64,000 nt of DNA from Bacteroidota bacterium. Lineage in GTDB: Bacteria > Bacteroidota > Bacteroidia > NS11-12g > UBA955. Positions within the stretch are counted from its first letter, which is position 1; every line of letters begins with the position of its first letter. Position numbers and translations under genes: made by a program. The stretch is taken from the NCBI GenBank assembly GCA_030682255.1, contig JAUXOK010000011.1, positions 1 to 64,000 of the forward strand, in the 5' to 3' direction. Below the pieces are notes generated by a model that worked only from the letters and a program-made list of their open reading frames with translations, was not told where the DNA came from and did no database searches. Positions 9,436 to 17,030 of the stretch are shown in pieces.

Positions 9436-9846
9436 ATGAAAATTTTATTTTCATTTTTTAAATATTTATTGCCTGCATTGATGTGGGCAATTTTTATTTT
9501 AATATTAGCAACATTGAATAATGGAGGTTTTGTTTCTCAAACATTTTTAGGTATTGAAACTGATAAATGGGGTCATCTTTTTATGTTCTCTATCCTTGTT
9601 TTTTTTATTATGCAAGGACTGATTAAATATTGGAGATTTTCATTCTTTTTAAAAAAAATACAACTCTATGCTTTTGTAATTGCATTTTTATATGGTGTTA
9701 TTATTGAGCTTATTCAACATTTTTTAACCTCTTATCGAACAGCTGAAATTTGGGATATTGTTGCAAATTTTGTAGGCTGTCTGATTGGTTTATTGTTATT
9801 TAAATCTGTTTATGGTAACCTTAAATTTTTGGATAAGGACATCTAA
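9436..9846 (+). CDS. VanZ-like small integral membrane protein
   Basis: 136 residues with four predicted membrane helices (about 7-27, 46-63, 76-95 and 108-125). The pattern TDKWGHLFMFSILVFF and the later IIELIQHFLTSYRTAEIWDIVANFVGCLIG fits the VanZ-like family, in which conserved acidic and aromatic residues lie between helices. The molecular role of chromosomal VanZ-like proteins is not known; the link to teicoplanin resistance applies to the enterococcal plasmid member only. It follows gcvH by 11 bp, an arrangement I recall from other Bacteroidota. Confidence 0.8.
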   Translation: MKILFSFFKYLLPALMWAIFILILATLNNGGFVSQTFLGIETDKWGHLFMFSILVFFIMQGLIKYWRFSFFLKKIQLYAFVIAFLYGVIIELIQHFLTSYRTAEIWDIVANFVGCLIGLLLFKSVYGNLKFLDKDI

Positions 9847-9877
9847 TGTTAAATTTTCGTTTACTTTCACTAACTAA

Positions 9878-9908
9878 TTTGTATAAATCAGAAAATAACT
9901 TAATTTTG
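9878..9908 (+). promoter_or_regulatory. Bacteroidota-type promoter of the first tonB
   Basis: TTTG (9878-9881) is followed after exactly 19 bp by TAATTTTG (9901-9908), a full match to the TTTG-N19-TAnnTTTG consensus. The start codon is at 9916, so transcription should begin within a few bases of the ATG and the mRNA may be leaderless. Confidence 0.7.
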
Positions 9909-9915
9909 TAAAATA

Positions 9916-10590
9916 ATGGAACCCAAAAAAAATCCTCATTTAGACTTCTCAAAAGACAGAAATGTTTTAAGAGCTCTAGGTTTTGCAGCCATTTTAATGC
10001 TGTGTTATGTCATGTTTTCATTCACTGTTTTTGAAAAAAAGAAAAGCAAGGTAACTGTTGCTTTAGTTACAGATGATGCCGAAGTGATAGAAAATACAAC
10101 TCACGAAAAAGCGCCACCACCACCACCACCGCCATTAACGCTTCAAGTTGTTGAAAATACAGTTGAAGAAACTAATGATTTTCAAGATAATGAATTCAAA
10201 GATGACGAACCACTTGAAGAAGCACCTGAACCTGCTAAAGAACAACCTAAAGAAGAAGTTGAAGACAATGAAATTTATGAAAATATTGCCAATAAACCTT
10301 CTTTTAAAGGAGGTGACAATAAATTACAAGAATTTATTTCTGAAAATTTAGAATATCCTAGAGAAGCATACGATAATGAAATTGAAGGTGTAATCTTAGT
10401 GATTTTTGTAATCAATAAAGATGGCAGCGTTTCTGATGTTACAACAGATGGAAAGGGAAATAAAGACTTACAAAAAGCTGCTATGAAAGTGGTTCAAAGA
10501 ACAAGCGGTATGTGGAAACCTGGATCTCAAAGAGAAAAACCAGTGAAAGTAAGAGCTAAAATTCCAATTACTTTCTCTATTGACGAATAA
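9916..10590 (+). CDS. tonB: Energy transducer TonB (first of two)
   Basis: TonB passes proton-motive force from ExbB/ExbD in the inner membrane to outer-membrane TonB-dependent transporters. The 224 residues have a short cytoplasmic start (KKNPHLDFSKDRNVLRALG), one membrane helix at about 20-38, a run of seven prolines near residue 57 followed by an acidic Pro/Glu linker, and a C-terminal TonB domain from about 130 (FKGGDNKLQEFI, YPREA, DVTTDGKGN, MWKPGSQREKPVKVRAKIPITF). ExbB/ExbD genes are not seen. A strong terminator follows, separating it from its paralogue. A TonB-dependent receptor lies at 55.3-57.8 kb. Confidence 0.93.
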   Translation: MEPKKNPHLDFSKDRNVLRALGFAAILMLCYVMFSFTVFEKKKSKVTVALVTDDAEVIENTTHEKAPPPPPPPLTLQVVENTVEETNDFQDNEFKDDEPLEEAPEPAKEQPKEEVEDNEIYENIANKPSFKGGDNKLQEFISENLEYPREAYDNEIEGVILVIFVINKDGSVSDVTTDGKGNKDLQKAAMKVVQRTSGMWKPGSQREKPVKVRAKIPITFSIDE

Positions 10591-10608
10591 TTTTTTTAAC
10601 ACAATAAA

Positions 10609-10641
10609 AAAAACCTCTTTAAAATTTAAAGAGGTTTTTTT
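10609..10641. terminator. Rho-independent terminator after first tonB
   Basis: The 13-bp arms AAACCTCTTTAAA (10611-10623) and TTTAAAGAGGTTT (10625-10637) are followed by further Ts and preceded by As, so it can work in both directions. It sits 19 bp after the tonB stop. Confidence 0.88.
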
Positions 10642-10695
10642 ATACGCAATATTTTACAATTTGTAGCGTTATGAAATAAATCTTATATTATTATT

Positions 10696-11385
10696 ATGTT
10701 GTATTCAAAAAAAAATCCTTGTTCTGACTTGTCAAAAGACACCCTTGTTTTTAGATTATTAGGTTTTGTGTTTGCTTTATCTTTTGCTTTCATAACCTTT
10801 TCATTCACTACGTTTAAGAAAAATTCGAAATTACCAACTAAACTTCATTTTGTAGAAGATGGAATTGAAGAAATTATTTGTGGAATTCCTCCTAAACTTC
10901 CTCAAATACCTATCCCAGAAAAAAAGCCTTTTATCAATGAAATTAAAATTGATAAAACCAATTCTACCCCAACTGAACTCTTACCTGAAACAATTCCAAT
11001 TGAACCAGAATCAGATGTATTTATTAAAAATCAACCCAAAAAAGAAGAAGTTGTCATTGATGATCCTATATATGAACCCATTAAATCTGTTATCCCCAAA
11101 TTCAAAGGAGGTGAAAACGCATTAAAAGACTTCATTGATAAAAATTTAAAATATCCTGATGAAGCCTTGTTAACTGAGGTTGAAGCAACAATTCATGTGT
11201 TGTTTGATATAAATCAAGATGGAAGTATTACAAATGTAAGAACTAAAGAAACTTATCCAATTGAATTGATTAACGAAGCAATTAGGGTGATTAAATTAAC
11301 AAATGGAATGTGGCATCCAGCTATACAACGCGAAAAAGCTGTTAAAGTTATTGCGACCGTGCCGGTTACTTTTTTAATTGACTAA
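10696..11385 (+). CDS. Energy transducer TonB (second paralogue)
   Basis: 229 residues and clearly a sister of the preceding gene: same N-terminal pattern (KKNPCSDLSKDTLVFRLLGF against KKNPHLDFSKDRNVLRALGF), one membrane helix at about 20-38, then a Pro/Glu/Lys linker and a C-terminal domain (FKGGENALKDFI, YPDEALLTEVE, NGMWHPAIQREKAVKVIATVPVTF). It lacks the polyproline run of the first copy and its linker is less acidic. The pair probably arose by tandem duplication and now serves different receptors or complexes; that is inference. It is separated from the first copy by a terminator, so it should have its own promoter. Confidence 0.9.
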   Translation: MLYSKKNPCSDLSKDTLVFRLLGFVFALSFAFITFSFTTFKKNSKLPTKLHFVEDGIEEIICGIPPKLPQIPIPEKKPFINEIKIDKTNSTPTELLPETIPIEPESDVFIKNQPKKEEVVIDDPIYEPIKSVIPKFKGGENALKDFIDKNLKYPDEALLTEVEATIHVLFDINQDGSITNVRTKETYPIELINEAIRVIKLTNGMWHPAIQREKAVKVIATVPVTFLID

Positions 11386-11439
11386 ATATTTTGATTAGAA
11401 CTTTTTGGCATTGGTTTTGTTAGATTAAATATAGAATCA

Positions 11440-11754
11440 ATGGTTATGAGAAAAATATTACTAAGTATTATGTTGTTTGTATCAATCTTGCTTCAAGCTC
11501 AAAAGCCTGAGGTAAGTGTATATCCTCAACCAATTAAAGATGTGATATATATTTCATTGAAAAATCCAGATCAGTCCAAAATTCATATCACGATTCAAGA
11601 TGTTTTGGGCAATATCATTGCTAAACAAACCTATAAAAGTGATGAATTGATTAGTATCTCAGTAGCCGATTTGAACTTAAGCAATGGTTTTTATTTATTG
11701 AAACTAGAACAAAACGATTTTCATTTTGTAAGTAAAATCATTGTTAAAAATTAA
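11440..11754 (+). CDS. Mini-protein: signal peptide plus T9SS type A sorting domain only
   Basis: 104 residues: a signal peptide (MRKILLSIMLFVSILLQAQ; the start may be the ATG at 11440 or the one at 11446), then directly a complete Por/T9SS type A C-terminal domain (VSVYPQPIKDVIYISL, IQDVLGNIIAKQ, LNLSNGFYLLKL, KIIVKN). These domains normally sit at the end of large secreted proteins and are cut off and replaced by an A-LPS anchor after export through the type IX system. Here there is no cargo. It could be a decayed gene, a decoy or a regulator of the machinery. The frame is intact. Confidence 0.85.
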   Translation: MVMRKILLSIMLFVSILLQAQKPEVSVYPQPIKDVIYISLKNPDQSKIHITIQDVLGNIIAKQTYKSDELISISVADLNLSNGFYLLKLEQNDFHFVSKIIVKN

Positions 11755-11783
11755 TACCAGTTTGATTTATAAATTAATCCAAA

Positions 11784-12815
11784 TTATTGCTTCGGTATAA
11801 TCGATACAATATCTTTAATTAGTCTCGGTCCTTTGTAAATAAAGCCTGAATAGATTTGCACCAATTGTGCGCCTTTTTCAAATTTTTGTTTTGCATCCTC
11901 AGAACTAAAAATACCTCCAACTCCGATTAGAATAACTTTATTATCTAATTGAGTGTTCAAGTAACTCAATACCTCATTTGATTTTTCAAAAACTGGTTTT
12001 CCGCTCAATCCGCCTGCTCCAATGCTTTCAATCTCTTGACTGTTTGTTTGGAGGTTATCTCTGCCAATAGTTGTATTGGTTGCTACTATGCCATCAATCC
12101 CAGATTCAAGGGTTAATGAAACGATGTCATCCAATTGATTGTTGTTTAAATCAGGTGCAATTTTAAGAAGTATTGGAAGTTTTGGATGGCCTTTTTCAAC
12201 ATAATCGTGTCTTAATTTCATCAAATGATTTAATATTTCAAGCAATGGTTTTTTGTCTTGTAATTCTCTCAGCCCAGGTGTGTTTGGACTGCTAACATTT
12301 ACGGTGAAATAGTCTACGTAGGCATATAATTTTGCAAAACAAATTTGATAATCCTCTATCGCTTTATCATTGGGTGTTACTTTGTTTTTTCCAATATTGC
12401 CTCCTATGATGAGGTCTTTAGGTCTGTTTTTAAGTTTTTCAACAATGGCATCCACACCTTCATTATTAAATCCCATTCTGTTGATGATGCCTTGGTCTTT
12501 AACAAGTCTGAATAAGCGAGGTTTAGGATTTCCATCTTGTGCCAATGGGGTAACAGTCCCAATTTCAACATGTCCAAATCCTAGAAATTTAACAACATCT
12601 AAATAATTGGCATTTTTGTCAAAACCAGCTGCCAAACCCACTTTGTTTTGAAATGTAATACCCATGATTGAAACTTTATCAGAGTTAGCATGACGGTGTC
12701 TAAAAAGCTCTTTAATTAGCGGAATTTTGATGATGATTTTCAATGCATCCATAGCCAAATAATGAGCTTTTTCAGCAGAAAATTGAAAGAGGAAAAAACG
12801 AATGAAATTAAACAT
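11784..12815 (-). CDS. pyrD: Dihydroorotate dehydrogenase (quinone), class 2
   Basis: PyrD oxidises dihydroorotate to orotate and passes electrons through FMN to membrane quinones, the fourth step of pyrimidine synthesis. The 343 residues carry the amphipathic N-terminal extension of class 2 enzymes (FIRFFLFQFSAEKAHYLAMDALK), then GLAAGFDKNA at 60-69, IGTVTPLAQDGNPKPRLFRL at 85-104, the active-site motif NVSSPNTPGLRELQ (catalytic serine 175/176), KIAPDL, and the C-terminal IGVGGIFSSEDAKQKFEKGA. The start ATG overlaps the stop of the upstream small membrane-protein gene (TAATG), suggesting translational coupling. Confidence 0.96.
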   Translation of the reverse strand: MFNFIRFFLFQFSAEKAHYLAMDALKIIIKIPLIKELFRHRHANSDKVSIMGITFQNKVGLAAGFDKNANYLDVVKFLGFGHVEIGTVTPLAQDGNPKPRLFRLVKDQGIINRMGFNNEGVDAIVEKLKNRPKDLIIGGNIGKNKVTPNDKAIEDYQICFAKLYAYVDYFTVNVSSPNTPGLRELQDKKPLLEILNHLMKLRHDYVEKGHPKLPILLKIAPDLNNNQLDDIVSLTLESGIDGIVATNTTIGRDNLQTNSQEIESIGAGGLSGKPVFEKSNEVLSYLNTQLDNKVILIGVGGIFSSEDAKQKFEKGAQLVQIYSGFIYKGPRLIKDIVSIIPKQ

Positions 12816-13108
12816 TATAAAATAAATTTAATGATAAATACCAATATCCCAACGATGATTGTTGCAACCAAAATACCCTTAGAAATAAGGTCTTTATTAA
12901 GTTTTAAAAACAGAAAAAATACAGCCAAATTTCCAAGAAGTGCCATACTTAAAATAGGTGCAATGATTTTGCCATACACAAATACATTGAAATAATCAGC
13001 GGTTGATAAACCTGGATTTGTATTTAAAAAAATGATGAATGAAATTAAAAATGCGGTAAAAATCCCAATTAAAATTCCAATTATTATGTCTTTTTTAGTT
13101 TGAGTCAT
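12815..13108 (-). CDS. Small membrane protein, three predicted helices
   Basis: 97 residues with hydrophobic segments at about 9-28, 48-67 and 76-96, and a KLNKDLISKG loop between the last two. No family is recognised. It lies between surE (1 bp after the surE start-side gene ends its frame) and pyrD, with a TAATG overlap to pyrD, so it belongs to a tight pyrimidine/nucleotide-related run. Its conservation beside pyrD would need a database check. The coding call rests on the intact frame, the overlap and the coherent membrane pattern. Confidence 0.75.
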   Translation of the reverse strand: MTQTKKDIIIGILIGIFTAFLISFIIFLNTNPGLSTADYFNVFVYGKIIAPILSMALLGNLAVFFLFLKLNKDLISKGILVATIIVGILVFIIKFIL

Positions 13109-13109
13109 T

Positions 13110-13871
13110 TTATAAAAGATGTTTTAAGTGTTGAATAACTCCATTGGAAGTTAAATCAAATTTTGTAGGTACAACACTCACATAATCATTATCGACAGCC
13201 CATAAATCTGTGTCGTTGTCATCTGCTTCCATATTGATAAACTTACCAGTCATCCAATAATAGGTTTTACCAGAAGGGTCTTTTCTTTCATCAAAATTTT
13301 CAGCATATCTTGCACTTGCTTGACGGCAAACTCTAATCCCTTTGATGTTTTCTGTTTTGGGCATATTAACATTCAGCAAAGTGCCATAAGGCAATGGGTG
13401 TTCGAGAATGGTTTCGGTTATTTTTTTGATAAAAGGTCTGCAATATTCAAAATAGGCATCTTGGCTGTAATCATTTAATGAAAAACCAATCGCTTGAATG
13501 CCATCCACAGCCGCTTCAACGGCAGCACTCATGGTGCCACTGTATATCACATTGATGCTGTAATTGGGTCCATGGTTGATGCCCGAAACCATGATGTCTG
13601 GTCTGCGAGGACAAATTTTATCTAATGCTAATTTTACACAATCTGCAGGTGTACCACTGCATTCAAATGCAAGAATATCTTTAAAAATATAATTTTGTTT
13701 AAGTCTAAGTGGTTCTGTGACAGTAATGGCGTGTCCCATGGCACTTTGAGGTTTGTCTGGCGCTACAACAATTACTTCACCTAGCTGAGACATTTCTTCA
13801 ACCAACACTCTAAGTCCGGGAGCTGTAATGCCATCGTCATTAGAAATTAGTATAAGGGGTTGTTCTTTCAA
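13110..13871 (-). CDS. surE: 5'/3'-nucleotidase SurE
   Basis: SurE is a metal-dependent phosphatase that removes phosphate from nucleoside 5'- and 3'-monophosphates and short polyphosphate, and helps stationary-phase survival in other bacteria. The 253 residues show the family signature near the N-terminus (ISNDDGITAPGL, metal ligands Asp12 and Asp13), VVAPDKPQSAMGHAIT, the STGTPADCV-type CSGTPADCVKLAL and MVSGINHGPNYSINVIYSGT with the metal-binding Asn. Length is typical. It is followed by the small membrane gene and preceded by the dehydrogenase gene 11 bp upstream. Confidence 0.95.
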   Translation of the reverse strand: MKEQPLILISNDDGITAPGLRVLVEEMSQLGEVIVVAPDKPQSAMGHAITVTEPLRLKQNYIFKDILAFECSGTPADCVKLALDKICPRRPDIMVSGINHGPNYSINVIYSGTMSAAVEAAVDGIQAIGFSLNDYSQDAYFEYCRPFIKKITETILEHPLPYGTLLNVNMPKTENIKGIRVCRQASARYAENFDERKDPSGKTYYWMTGKFINMEADDNDTDLWAVDNDYVSVVPTKFDLTSNGVIQHLKHLL

Positions 13872-13882
13872 ATTAAGTTAAA

Positions 13883-14848
13883 TTAAATAGATAGAGATTT
13901 GCCATATCTTGGAGCCAAATTAACCAACATATCCTTGGTCATTTTATCCAAATCGAAATCAGGTTGCCAACCCCAATCTTTTCTCGCTTCGGCATCATCA
14001 ATGCTATTTGGCCAACTATCAGCAATGGCTTGCCTGTGGTCAGGTTTGTATGATGAAGTAAAATCTGGGATATATTTTTGAATTGCAGTGGTAATTTCTT
14101 CAGGTGAAAAACTCATGCCTGCCAAATTATAACTACTTCTAATTTTTACTTTTTCTGCAGGAGCGTGCATAATGTCTAAGGTAGCTTTCAATGCATCAGG
14201 CATATAAAGCATCGGCAATTCAGTTTGTGGACCTAAAAAACATTCATGTTTGCCTTGCGTTAACGCATCGTGGTAAATACTAACTGCATAATCGGTAGTT
14301 CCTCCACCTGGTGCACTTTTATATCCTATTAATCCAGGGTATCTTAAACTCCTTACATCCACACCTCTTTTTTGAAAATAGTATTCACAATATCTCTCGC
14401 CTGCTAGTTTGCTTATGCCATAAATTGTATTAGGATCCATTACACAATTTTGAGGGGTATTGTTGACAGGTGTATTTGGTCCAAAAACGGCAATAGAACT
14501 TGGCCAATATACTTTACCAATTTTAAAATCTATGGCAGCGTCTAATACATTAAATAAACCATCCATATTCAAAGTCCAACCAAATTTAGGCTGAGCTTCT
14601 GCAGTTGCACTAAGCAGAGCGGCTAGGTGATAAACTTGCTTGGGTTGATATTTTTGAAGAAGGTTAGTTAGATTATTTTTATCCAATACATCTAAAGTTT
14701 CGAATGGGCCAGCTTTAAAAACATCATCATTAGACTGACGAATATCTGAAGCTATCACATGTTGATCACCGTATATATTTCTTAATGCTTCAACTAATTC
14801 TGTGCCCAACTGACCGCAGGCTCCAATCACTAAAATATTTTCTGACAT
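13883..14848 (-). CDS. SDR-type L-threonine 3-dehydrogenase
   Basis: This NAD-dependent enzyme turns L-threonine into 2-amino-3-ketobutyrate, which is then split to glycine and acetyl-CoA. The 321 residues are of the epimerase-like extended SDR class, not the zinc class: GACGQLGTEL dinucleotide fold at 9-18, catalytic serines 117/118 in WPSSIAVFG, Tyr143 and Lys147 in NTIYGISKLAGE, and the typical LRYPGLIGYKSAPGGGTTDYAV and LPMLYMPDAL segments that mark this subfamily in Bacteroidota. Length is normal. The alternative, a generic sugar-nucleotide epimerase, is less likely because of those segments. Confidence 0.88.
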   Translation of the reverse strand: MSENILVIGACGQLGTELVEALRNIYGDQHVIASDIRQSNDDVFKAGPFETLDVLDKNNLTNLLQKYQPKQVYHLAALLSATAEAQPKFGWTLNMDGLFNVLDAAIDFKIGKVYWPSSIAVFGPNTPVNNTPQNCVMDPNTIYGISKLAGERYCEYYFQKRGVDVRSLRYPGLIGYKSAPGGGTTDYAVSIYHDALTQGKHECFLGPQTELPMLYMPDALKATLDIMHAPAEKVKIRSSYNLAGMSFSPEEITTAIQKYIPDFTSSYKPDHRQAIADSWPNSIDDAEARKDWGWQPDFDLDKMTKDMLVNLAPRYGKSLSI

Positions 14849-14980
14849 ATTATTAAAATTTGAAATGCAAATGTAGCAAAAAAATAAAATCCTTTGAGCT
14901 TAATATTTGCGAAGTTTTGAGGATATTCGTATTAAGTTATTGTATTAACACAAAAAAATTGTTTTTTTGCTAAGTTATTT

Positions 14981-15817
14981 ATGTTTACAATTCTCATTCC
15001 AACATGGAACAACTTGCCATATCTTCAATGTTGTTTGGATAGCTTGCTTAAAAATTCAAGTTTCCAACATCAAATCGTTGTACATGTGAATGAAGGTATA
15101 GATGGTACTCTAGATTGGGTTAAATCTAATCAAATTGAATTTACTTATTCTGAAAAAAACATTGGTGTTTGTCATTCTTTGAATTTAGCTTCCAAACAGT
15201 CTACAAAAAAATATATTTGTTATTTCAATGATGATATGTATGCATTGCCAGGATGGGATTATTACTTAGTTAAAGAGATAGAAACCATTGGACACGATGA
15301 CTTTTTCTTGTCATCAACCATGATAGAACCTAAGCCTGGTAAAAATGCCAATATGCTTCAAGGTTATGACTTTGGCGATTTGTCAAATTTTCAAGAGAAA
15401 AAGCTTTTTTCTTCATATCAGGATTTGATGATGAAAGATTGGTATGGCGCAAGTTGGCCACCCAATGTGGTTTCAAAAAAATTATGGGAAAAAGTAGGTG
15501 GATATAGCGAGGAATTTAGTCCAGGCATGTATAGCGACCCTGATTTTTCTATGAAATTATGGCAAGAAGGTGTTAGAATTTTTAAGGGATTGGGTCAAAG
15601 TAAAGTCTATCATTTTATGAGTAAATCAACTGGAAAAGTAGTTAAAAACGATGGCAGAACTACATTTATCAACAAATGGAAAATGACACCAGGCTTTTTT
15701 TACAGAAATGTTTTGAAGATGGGTAAAATATACAAAGAACCACTCAAAAACGATTTTAAAGGGATTCAATATTTTTTGATGAAATTAAAAATTGCGTTAA
15801 AAAAAATTGCAAAATAG
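14981..15817 (+). CDS. Family 2 glycosyltransferase
   Basis: 278 residues. The N-terminal GT-A fold is clear: FTILIPTWNNLPYLQCCLDSLL at 2-23, acidic DxD-like YFNDDMYALPGWD at about 80-92 for the metal and nucleotide sugar, and a second conserved segment GGYSEEFSPGMYSDPDFSMKLWQEG with an acidic cluster near 190-205. It has no membrane helix. The sugar and acceptor cannot be told. It stands alone, with its end overlapping the possible longer start of the next gene, and no polysaccharide cluster is next to it. Confidence 0.88.
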   Translation: MFTILIPTWNNLPYLQCCLDSLLKNSSFQHQIVVHVNEGIDGTLDWVKSNQIEFTYSEKNIGVCHSLNLASKQSTKKYICYFNDDMYALPGWDYYLVKEIETIGHDDFFLSSTMIEPKPGKNANMLQGYDFGDLSNFQEKKLFSSYQDLMMKDWYGASWPPNVVSKKLWEKVGGYSEEFSPGMYSDPDFSMKLWQEGVRIFKGLGQSKVYHFMSKSTGKVVKNDGRTTFINKWKMTPGFFYRNVLKMGKIYKEPLKNDFKGIQYFLMKLKIALKKIAK

Positions 15818-15857
15818 TATTTTAAGTGTTTTATTTGAAGAATTATTTATTAGAATT

Positions 15858-17030
15858 ATGAAATTATATCTTAAAACATTGGCTTCTTTAACACTATTAT
15901 TTGTTGTGTTTTCAGCCGTAGCTCAGAAAAAAACTTATTTTGATAAGTCATGGAAAAAAACCAAAGAAACCAATGCAAAATACTACAGAGTCATCACGCC
16001 TCAAGGTAGTTTGTTTTTGGTGGAAGATTTTTTTAAAGAGACTGATAAACCTCAAATGGTTGGGACCTACACAACAAAAAAATTAGAAGGTACTGACAGA
16101 ACAGGAAAGTTTACTTATTATTATGACAATGGACAAAAATCATCCGAAGGTGAATTTATTAAAGGAAAAAATGATGGAAAATGGACATTTTGGTTCAAAA
16201 ATGGTCAAATGAAGTCTGAAGGACTTTTCGAAAATGGTGAAAGACAAGGTCCATGGGTATTTTATCATAAAAATGGTCAAGTAAAAAGTAAAGCCAATTT
16301 TATAGATGGCAGCAAAGATGGCTTATCTATATTTTATTTTGATGACGGAAAAACTGATGAAGAGTTTAATTTTTTGAAGGGTAAAAAGCATGGAGAATAT
16401 AAAGAATATTATAAAAATGGAAAAATAATTGAACAAGGTGCCTATGAAAAGGATAGTCTTACAGGCGACTATGTTAGATATTGGGAAAATGGCAATATGT
16501 CTGCTCAAGGTAAGTTCAATGACAACAAAAAAGAGGGAACTTGGACTTGGTATCACAACAATGGTAAAAAATCATGTGAAGCAGAATATAAAAAAGGTCG
16601 TTTTATAAAAGCTGATTTTTATGATGAGGGTGGCGATAAAGTTAATAAAAAAGTATACGAAGATGATTTGATTAAATACCACGAATTTAAGGGAGGTCCT
16701 AATGCAATGTTAGAGATTATCAACAAACAAATTGGTAAAAGAGTAGATTTTGATGCTGCCAAAAAAGAAAAACTAGTTTTTTTAGCATATGTTAAGTTAA
16801 CATTAGATGAAGAAGGAAACGTTAAAGAGAGAACATGGGAAATTCCAGATGCGGATGATGAAGATTTTCAGGATGAATGGGGCTTGGTAAGAATTTTAAA
16901 TTCTGCAATAGATGTTTTTCCGAGATTTGTGCCTAAAAAGGCATTTAATAGAAATGTTGAATCTACATTTAATATTATTTATAAAATTACCTTCGAAAAG
17001 AAAGTTGGTTCTAGTTTAAATACTTGGTAA
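15858..17030 (+). CDS. Secreted MORN-repeat (YwqK-like) protein with TonB-C-like end
   Basis: 390 residues from the ATG at 15858, where the signal peptide MKLYLKTLASLTLLFVVFSAVAQ begins; the upstream ATG-less extension to 15807 has no signal character. From about 80 to 255 there are at least seven MORN-like repeats of the pattern YYxNGQxxxEGxFxxGKxxGxW (for example YYDNGQKSSEGEFIKGKNDGKW). After residue 275 comes HEFKGGPNAMLEIINKQIG...DEEGNVKER...FVPKKAFNRNVESTFNI, which lines up with the C-terminal domain of the two TonB proteins in this window (FKGGxNxLxEFI...DGSV...). It has no N-terminal TonB membrane anchor beyond the signal peptide. The role is unknown. Confidence 0.85.
   Translation: MKLYLKTLASLTLLFVVFSAVAQKKTYFDKSWKKTKETNAKYYRVITPQGSLFLVEDFFKETDKPQMVGTYTTKKLEGTDRTGKFTYYYDNGQKSSEGEFIKGKNDGKWTFWFKNGQMKSEGLFENGERQGPWVFYHKNGQVKSKANFIDGSKDGLSIFYFDDGKTDEEFNFLKGKKHGEYKEYYKNGKIIEQGAYEKDSLTGDYVRYWENGNMSAQGKFNDNKKEGTWTWYHNNGKKSCEAEYKKGRFIKADFYDEGGDKVNKKVYEDDLIKYHEFKGGPNAMLEIINKQIGKRVDFDAAKKEKLVFLAYVKLTLDEEGNVKERTWEIPDADDEDFQDEWGLVRILNSAIDVFPRFVPKKAFNRNVESTFNIIYKITFEKKVGSSLNTW

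Noticed and set aside
10090-10140. Coding microsatellite (CCA/CCG run) in tonB as phase-variable
   Set aside because: The unit is three bases, so changes would only alter the number of prolines and not the frame.
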